The notes beneath the pieces were generated by a model. That model made no database searches. It was not told the origin of the DNA and saw nothing but the letters and a program-made list of their open reading frames with translations. DNA of 10,783 nucleotides. It comes from Thiohalobacter sp. (GTDB lineage Bacteria > Pseudomonadota > Gammaproteobacteria > DSM-19610). Made by a program: the position numbers and the translations under genes. The stretch spans positions 1 to 10,783 of the forward strand of contig JALWRY010000468.1 of assembly GCA_027080445.1 (NCBI GenBank). The letters are read 5' to 3'. Positions 6,636-10,783 of the stretch are shown here, in pieces (position 1 is the first letter of the stretch; each line of letters starts with the position of its first letter).

Positions 6636-7502
6636 CTACAGCAGGTAGACGAAGATAAACAGGCCCAGCCAGACCACGTCCACAAAGTGCCAGTACCAGG
6701 CAACGGCCTCAAAACCGAAGTGCCTGTCCGCCGTGAAGTGTCCTTTCGCACAGCGCAAGGTAATCACCGTCAACATGATCGTACCCAGTGTGACATGCAG
6801 GCCGTGGAAGCCGGTCAACATAAAGAAGGTGGAACCATAGATACCGGAACCCAGCGTCAGGTTATGGTGTTCGCTATAGGCTTCGCCGTATTCGTGAATC
6901 TGGAAACCCAGGAAAGTCGCGCCCAGGATAACGGTCGCCATCATCCACAATACCAGCGCACCGCGATTGCCTTTCTTCAACGCCCAATGGGCGAAAGTAA
7001 TGGTCACGCCACTCGATAACAGCAGCAGGGTATTCAGCGCCGGGATTTTCCAGGGATCCAGCAGTGTGAAAGCACCGCCCACATTGCCTGGTCCATTGGT
7101 CGGCCAGGTGGCTTCCCAGCCTTTCCATAACAACTCATTGGTACCCGGATCACCGCCACCCAGCCAGGGCACGGAAAGCACCCTGGCATACCAGAGTGCC
7201 CCGAAGAAGGCCGCGAAAAACATCACTTCGGAAAAAATGAACCAGCTCATGCCCCAGCGGAACGACTTGTCCACCTGCATATTGTAGGTTCCCGCCTCAC
7301 TCTCGTTGATGACGGTACGGAACCAGCCAAATACCATAAACAGCAGGATGGCAAACCCGGCCAGCATCACTGTACTGCCCTCATCCGAACCGTTTAAAAA
7401 GTCGCCAAACCCGTGCAACATAACAAACAGACCGACTGCGCCGATAATCGGCCAGACGCTGCCATGGGGCACATAATAGCCGCCGTTTGCTTCACTACTC
7501 AT
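6636..7502 (-). CDS. coxC: cytochrome c oxidase subunit III
   Basis: CoxC is the non-redox membrane subunit of the aa3/caa3 oxidase that supports proton uptake through the D pathway and protects the active site from inactivation. At 288 residues it has the expected seven-helix pattern. Family motifs seen: YYVPHGSVWPIIGAVGLF near the N-terminus, RWGMSWFIFSEVMFFAAFF (82-100, with the conserved membrane Glu92), GFQIHEYGEAY (199-209), STFFMLTGFHGLHVTLGTI (224-242), and the C-terminal WYWHFVDVVWLGLF. A strong AGGAAGGA ribosome site precedes the ATG. It is the last gene of the coxBAC unit, 66 bp after the small membrane peptide. ctaG, commonly found just before coxC, is missing. Confidence 0.98.
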   Translation of the reverse strand: MSSEANGGYYVPHGSVWPIIGAVGLFVMLHGFGDFLNGSDEGSTVMLAGFAILLFMVFGWFRTVINESEAGTYNMQVDKSFRWGMSWFIFSEVMFFAAFFGALWYARVLSVPWLGGGDPGTNELLWKGWEATWPTNGPGNVGGAFTLLDPWKIPALNTLLLLSSGVTITFAHWALKKGNRGALVLWMMATVILGATFLGFQIHEYGEAYSEHHNLTLGSGIYGSTFFMLTGFHGLHVTLGTIMLTVITLRCAKGHFTADRHFGFEAVAWYWHFVDVVWLGLFIFVYLL

Positions 7503-7532
7503 GCTTCCTTCCTCATTTTGGCTGATATTTTT

Positions 7533-7542
7533 CAGTTAACTG
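7533..7542. repeat. 10 bp perfect palindrome in the gap before coxC
   Basis: CAGTTAACTG is a perfect palindrome in the AT-rich 66 bp gap between the small membrane peptide and coxC. It could be a chance match or part of a binding site; no second copy was noticed nearby and the symmetry does not extend outward. Confidence 0.3.
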
Positions 7543-7568
7543 TAATTATTTCGTAACCCGGACGGCAT

Positions 7569-7718
7569 TCATGCCGCTCCGCCCGAGGCTATGACAGACC
7601 AGACAAACAGCACCAACACGCCGGCTACTGCTGTCACAAGCAACAACGCCAGACGGATGTTCGCGCGCCTCAGTTTTTCATCGTCATCGACAGACATCAC
7701 ATTCAAACCGTTATGCAT
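7569..7718 (-). CDS. small single-helix membrane protein, cytochrome oxidase small assembly protein-like
   Basis: A 49-residue protein read from the ATG at 7716-7718, 5 bp after the coxA stop, with an AGG just before it; an internal ATG at 7695-7697 has no ribosome site. The acidic start (VDDDEKLRRAN) is followed by one hydrophobic helix (about 22-43) ending in a small polar tail. Charge pattern, length and position directly after coxA match the short peptides annotated as 'cytochrome oxidase small assembly protein' in beta- and gammaproteobacterial cox operons. They usually precede ctaG, which is absent here. No metal-binding residues are present. The longer upstream extension of this frame runs inside coxA and is rejected. 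The function is inferred from place only. Confidence 0.72.
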   Translation of the reverse strand: MHNGLNVMSVDDDEKLRRANIRLALLLVTAVAGVLVLFVWSVIASGGAA

Positions 7719-7723
7719 CAGGC

Positions 7724-9298
7724 CTACTTGACCTCGGGAGCGACTGTGAAGCTGTGGTACGGCGGCGGTGAAGACAGGGTCCATTCCAGACCTTCCGCAC
7801 CTTCCCACACCTGGTCTGTCGCCTTGCTACCACCCCGTACCGTCTTGATCAGGATGTAGAGGAACAACAGCTGCGTCAGGCCGAAGGCAAAACCGCCGAT
7901 ACTGGAAATCTCATTGAAGCCGGCAAACTGGGTTGAATAATCCGGAATACGACGCGGCATACCGGCCAGCCCCAGGAAGTGCTGCGGGAAGAACAACACG
8001 TTGACAAAAATCGTCGACAGCCAGAAATGCAGCTTGCCGAGTTTTTCGTCATACATATTGCCGGTCCATTTGGGCAGCCAGTAGTAAACTGCCGCGAAGA
8101 TCGCAAACACCGCGCCAGGAACCAGCACGTAGTGGAAATGCGCCACAATGAAATAGGTATCGTGGTACTGGAAATCGACCGGCGCCATTGACATCATCAA
8201 ACCCGAAAACCCGCCAATGGTAAACAACATCACAAAAGCGATGGAGAACAACATGGGGGTTTCGAAGGTCATGGAACCTTTCCACATGGTGGCTACCCAG
8301 TTGAACACCTTCACCCCGGTTGGCACCGCGATCAGCATGGTGGCATACATAAAGAACAGTTCACCCGTCAACGGCATACCAACCGTGAACATGTGGTGCG
8401 CCCAGACAAGGAACGAAAGAAAAGCGATCGAGGCTGTGGCATAGACCATTGAGCTGTATCCAAACAAGCGTTTGCGCGCAAAGGTCGGGATGATGGCCGA
8501 CACAATACCAAACGCCGGCAGGATCATGATATAGACCTCGGGATGCCCGAAGAACCAGAAGATATGCTGGAACAACACCGGGTCACCACCACCTGCCGCA
8601 TTAAAGAACGAGGTACCAAAGAAGCGATCCGTCAACAGCATGGTAACCGCACCTGCCAGTACCGGCATAACGGCAATCAACAGGTAGGCCGTGATCAACC
8701 AGGTCCAGACGAACAATGGCATTTTCATCATCGTCATGCCCGGTGCGCGCATATTCATGATGGTGACAATGATATTGATCGCGCCCATGATCGATGAAAT
8801 ACCCAGCAGATGGACCGAGAAGATCAGGAACGGAAATGCGTTACCGGTCTGAAGCACCAGGGGCGGATACATGGTCCAGCCACCCGCCGGTGCGCCACCC
8901 TGCATAAACAGGGTGCCAATCAGCATGGTTCCGGCAAACGGCAGAATCCAGAAACTCCAGTTGTTCATGCGCGGCAATGCCATGTCCGGCGCGCCGATCA
9001 TCATCGGTATCAACCAGTTGGCAAGCCCGACAAACGCCGGCATGACCGCGCCAAACACCATGATCAGCGCGTGCATGGTTGTCATGGAGTTAAAGAATTG
9101 CGGGTTGACGAACTGCAGGCCTGGCTGGAACAACTCTGCCCGGATAACCATCGCCATCGCGCCGCCAATGAAAAACATGGTCAGCGCAAAGATCAGGTAC
9201 AGCGTACCGATATCCTTGTGGTTCGTGGTGAACACCCAGCGAAGCAGCCCTTTGGGATGCTCTTCGTGATGTGCGTCGTGTGTCGTTGCAGTACTCAT
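7724..9298 (-). CDS. coxA: cytochrome c oxidase subunit I (A1-type)
   Basis: CoxA is the catalytic subunit of the aa3/caa3 oxidase, carrying haem a and the haem a3-CuB site where O2 is reduced to water, and pumping protons. The 524 residues form about 12 helices. Ligands seen: His76 and His389 (haem a), His387 (haem a3), His252, His301 and His302 (CuB), Tyr256 (cross-link to His252), and His379/Asp380 (Mg/Mn site). Proton paths are of the A1 type: Asp105 with Asn94 and Asn112 at the D-channel mouth, Glu254 in GHPEVY at its end, and Lys330 in the K channel. The N-terminus is His-rich (HDAHHEEH). GGAGGAG precedes the ATG; coxB ends 19 bp upstream. All key residues are intact. Confidence 0.99.
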   Translation of the reverse strand: MSTATTHDAHHEEHPKGLLRWVFTTNHKDIGTLYLIFALTMFFIGGAMAMVIRAELFQPGLQFVNPQFFNSMTTMHALIMVFGAVMPAFVGLANWLIPMMIGAPDMALPRMNNWSFWILPFAGTMLIGTLFMQGGAPAGGWTMYPPLVLQTGNAFPFLIFSVHLLGISSIMGAINIIVTIMNMRAPGMTMMKMPLFVWTWLITAYLLIAVMPVLAGAVTMLLTDRFFGTSFFNAAGGGDPVLFQHIFWFFGHPEVYIMILPAFGIVSAIIPTFARKRLFGYSSMVYATASIAFLSFLVWAHHMFTVGMPLTGELFFMYATMLIAVPTGVKVFNWVATMWKGSMTFETPMLFSIAFVMLFTIGGFSGLMMSMAPVDFQYHDTYFIVAHFHYVLVPGAVFAIFAAVYYWLPKWTGNMYDEKLGKLHFWLSTIFVNVLFFPQHFLGLAGMPRRIPDYSTQFAGFNEISSIGGFAFGLTQLLFLYILIKTVRGGSKATDQVWEGAEGLEWTLSSPPPYHSFTVAPEVK

Positions 9299-9317
9299 TA
9301 CTTCTCCTCCACGACCC

Positions 9318-10445
9318 TTAGCGGGCTGCCTTTATTTCTGAAGGTTGGACCAGGTCACCGGTATTGTTACCCCACGCATTACGCTCATAGGTAATCACAG
9401 CGGCAAGATCGATGTCGTTCAATTGCTTGGCAAAAGCACTCATTGCAGTGCCGGGCCTGCCATGCAGCACGGTATTGATATGCGCAATTTTCGGCCCCGT
9501 CGCAACGCTGCTGCCTTTCAGGGCCGGGAAGACCCCCGGAACACCCATTCCGCTGGCCTGGTGACAGGCCGCACAATTACTGGCAAACACCTTTTTGCCT
9601 CGCATCTTCAGTTCATCCATCGACCAGTCCCGGTCGGCACTGGCCGAGTCGGCAGCCTTTTTGCTTTTTTGCTCTGCCAGCCATTTCCGGTAATCCGCCT
9701 CATTCTTGGCGATCACCACGATTGGCATAAAGCCATGGTCCTTGCCACACAGCTCGGCACACTGCCCACGGTAGGTGCCTTCCTTTTCTATGTTGAACCA
9801 CATTTCGTTGATATACCCGGGAATTGCATCTTTTTTCATGCCCAGATCCGGCACCCACCAGGAATGAATGACATCGCCGGCGGTAATCATCATTCGCACC
9901 CGCTTGTGGACCGGGACAACCAGTGGATGGTCTACCTCCAGCAGATAATTCGGCCCTTTAGGTTGTTTGTTGTAGATCTGTGCAGTTGGAGTGGACAATG
10001 CGCTGATGAAGCTCACATTTTCACCCAGATACTCATAACCCCATTTCCACTGGTAACCGGTCACCTTGATTTCGAGATCTGGTTGACCGGGTTTTTCCGC
10101 CACCACCAGCGCCTTTGTCGCAGGAATCGCCATAGCTATCAGAATCAGAAACGGTACAACAGTCCAGATGATTTCTACTGTCGTACTCTCATGAAACTGG
10201 GCGGGAACCGCCCCCTTTGATTTCCGGTGCTTCAGGATGGAGATAAACATGGCGCCGAACACCACCACAGCGATCGAAACACAAATCTTGAACACAAACA
10301 TGTGCAAGTCGTATGCATCGTGGCTGATCGGCGTAACACCCTGGCGCAGATTCAGTACGTAATCCGCACTCGCTCCTCCCACACTGAACAACAGCACGAA
10401 ACCCACTACTGCTGTCAGCAATCGTTTTATTTTTGACACAAACAT
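9318..10445 (-). CDS. coxB: cytochrome c oxidase subunit II with fused cytochrome c domain (caa3 type)
   Basis: CoxB receives electrons and passes them through the binuclear CuA centre to CoxA. The order seen is: signal peptide (1 to about 27, cleavage likely after ASA), helix about 50-70, helix about 92-110, and a cupredoxin domain with the aromatic YQWKWGYEY (131-139). CuA ligands are His194, Cys229, Glu231, Cys233, His237 and Met240. A linker rich in Lys, Ala and Ser (about 259-272) leads to a C-terminal cytochrome c domain with CAACH at 291-295 and likely axial Met335. This fusion makes the enzyme caa3 rather than plain aa3, so it carries its own electron-entry haem c. An AAGGAG site precedes the ATG. 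It is the first oxidase gene of the unit, 62 bp after the DUF2244 gene. Confidence 0.99.
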   Translation of the reverse strand: MFVSKIKRLLTAVVGFVLLFSVGGASADYVLNLRQGVTPISHDAYDLHMFVFKICVSIAVVVFGAMFISILKHRKSKGAVPAQFHESTTVEIIWTVVPFLILIAMAIPATKALVVAEKPGQPDLEIKVTGYQWKWGYEYLGENVSFISALSTPTAQIYNKQPKGPNYLLEVDHPLVVPVHKRVRMMITAGDVIHSWWVPDLGMKKDAIPGYINEMWFNIEKEGTYRGQCAELCGKDHGFMPIVVIAKNEADYRKWLAEQKSKKAADSASADRDWSMDELKMRGKKVFASNCAACHQASGMGVPGVFPALKGSSVATGPKIAHINTVLHGRPGTAMSAFAKQLNDIDLAAVITYERNAWGNNTGDLVQPSEIKAAR

Positions 10446-10507
10446 ACCAGCTTTTCTCCTTCCAACTCCCGAATACCAGATTTCTTAATACTTCTGCCCA
10501 GCGCCGC
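10446..10507 (-). promoter_or_regulatory. gap between DUF2244 gene and coxB, leader of the coxBAC unit
   Basis: This 62 bp holds the coxB ribosome site (GGAG about 10 bases before the ATG) and an AT-rich stretch with TATTAA-like sequence, but no promoter with both hexamers and no terminator hairpin with a T tract. It is therefore compatible with co-transcription of the DUF2244 gene and coxB. Confidence 0.3.
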
Positions 10508-10783
10508 TTATGACGCGAGCGCCTCGCGCAACTGTTGCGCGAGTTGTTGTTTTTCGTCCACGGTCAAGTACTCACCGATTTCTGTACAGCGTCCATGTGA
10601 CCGCAGCAGCAGTCGCGGTGGATGCCCCTTCACGGCCGCCGTCTCAAGCCTGACCTGCACCCAGGTGCGCTGGTAAGTGCTGTGGAACTCTGACTGATCC
10701 ACACCCTCGACAATATCAACACAGTCCTCATGGATATTCAACAGCTGCCAGCGCCTGCTGCGCCGCGCCACGAGGTAGAGCGC
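10508..10783 (-). CDS. DUF2244 family integral membrane protein, 3' part only
   Basis: The last 91 codons of a gene that enters from the right edge; the frame is open to position 10783 (ALYLVARRSRRW...), so the GTG at 10769-10771 is not the real start. DUF2244 proteins are about 150 residues with two N-terminal helices, which would lie outside the window. The visible soluble part starts with the family's LYLVARRSRRW segment and continues as a mixed beta/alpha domain ending in a helix EKQQLAQQLREAL. DUF2244 genes commonly sit directly before coxB in proteobacteria, as here, which suggests a link to oxidase assembly or regulation, but no function is established. No metal-binding motif is visible in this part. 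Assignment rests on recalled family sequence plus context. Confidence 0.82.
   Translation of the reverse strand, partial: ALYLVARRSRRWQLLNIHEDCVDIVEGVDQSEFHSTYQRTWVQVRLETAAVKGHPPRLLLRSHGRCTEIGEYLTVDEKQQLAQQLREALAS
10523..10543. repeat. perfect 9 bp inverted repeat at the 3' end of the DUF2244 gene
   Basis: CTCGCGCAA and TTGCGCGAG face each other across a 3-base loop (10532-10534). A second, overlapping 6 bp stem, CGCGAG/CTCGCG (10514-10519 and 10523-10528), shares one arm, so the two cannot form together. No T tract follows on the minus strand, so this is not a standard terminator. It lies in codons for a charged helix and may be a by-product of coding. Confidence 0.5.

Noticed and set aside
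7719..7808. An upstream extension of the small peptide into coxA (30 extra residues)
   Set aside because: It would overlap the conserved end of coxA in another frame; the hydrophobic peptide and the nearest ribosome site fit a start at 7718.
8810..9394. A 194-codon plus-strand open frame opposite the start of coxA and the end of coxB
   Set aside because: It spans the junction of two real minus-strand genes and shows His/Arg/Gln-rich shadow composition.
9345..10220. A 291-codon open frame on the plus strand opposite coxB
   Set aside because: It is antisense to coxB, which has a signal peptide, CuA ligands and a haem c motif; the opposite frame has no domain, ribosome site or promoter.
1..10783. 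CRISPR arrays, tRNA or rRNA genes, transposases, phage or defence genes
   Set aside because: None seen. The window is almost filled with oxidase structural and assembly genes, gaps are short, and no repeat-spacer pattern or mobile-element ends were found.

Overview
This window is a respiratory terminal-oxidase locus from what looks like a gammaproteobacterium of moderate to high GC content. The assignment to Gammaproteobacteria rests on protein flavour (CoxB with a C-terminal cytochrome c domain, a DUF2244 gene before coxB, a DUF2909 gene next to surf1, and a ccoNOQPG order). No genus can be named from the sequence alone. Almost everything reads on the minus strand, so the transcriptional order runs from high to low coordinates.

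Right part (10783 to about 6636, minus): the 3' end of a DUF2244 membrane-protein gene, then coxB (subunit II with CuA and a fused c-type haem), coxA (subunit I), a 49-residue membrane peptide of the 'cytochrome oxidase small assembly protein' kind, and coxC (subunit III). Together these encode a caa3-type, A1-subfamily cytochrome c oxidase. The unit ends at a strong, symmetric hairpin at 6582-6619. This hairpin also ends the only plus-strand gene, a 79-residue DUF2909 twin-transmembrane protein (6326-6565).

Middle part (6236 to 3901, minus): surf1, a Sco/thioredoxin-fold-like membrane-anchored protein with a CxxxC motif, and ctaB (haem O synthase). These are assembly functions for the caa3 enzyme. 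Two genes often found in such clusters are absent here: ctaG/cox11 (CuB insertion) would sit between the small peptide and coxC, and ctaA/cox15 (haem A synthase) would sit beside ctaB.

Left part (3783 to 1, minus): ccoN, ccoO, ccoQ, ccoP and the 5' part of ccoG, encoding the high-affinity cbb3-type oxidase and the start of its copper/assembly ferredoxin. The ccoN metal ligands align with a constant offset of five residues to the numbering I recall for Pseudomonas stutzeri CcoN, which supports the chosen start.

The two oxidases are thus encoded back to back on one strand: a low-affinity, proton-pumping caa3 enzyme for aerobic conditions and a high-affinity cbb3 enzyme for low oxygen. The gap between the two units is only 117 bp, with no clear terminator and no visible FNR/Anr box. 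I did not find a novel system. The points worth a second look are the missing assembly genes, the Sco-like protein, the inverted DUF2909 gene and the junction between the two oxidase units.
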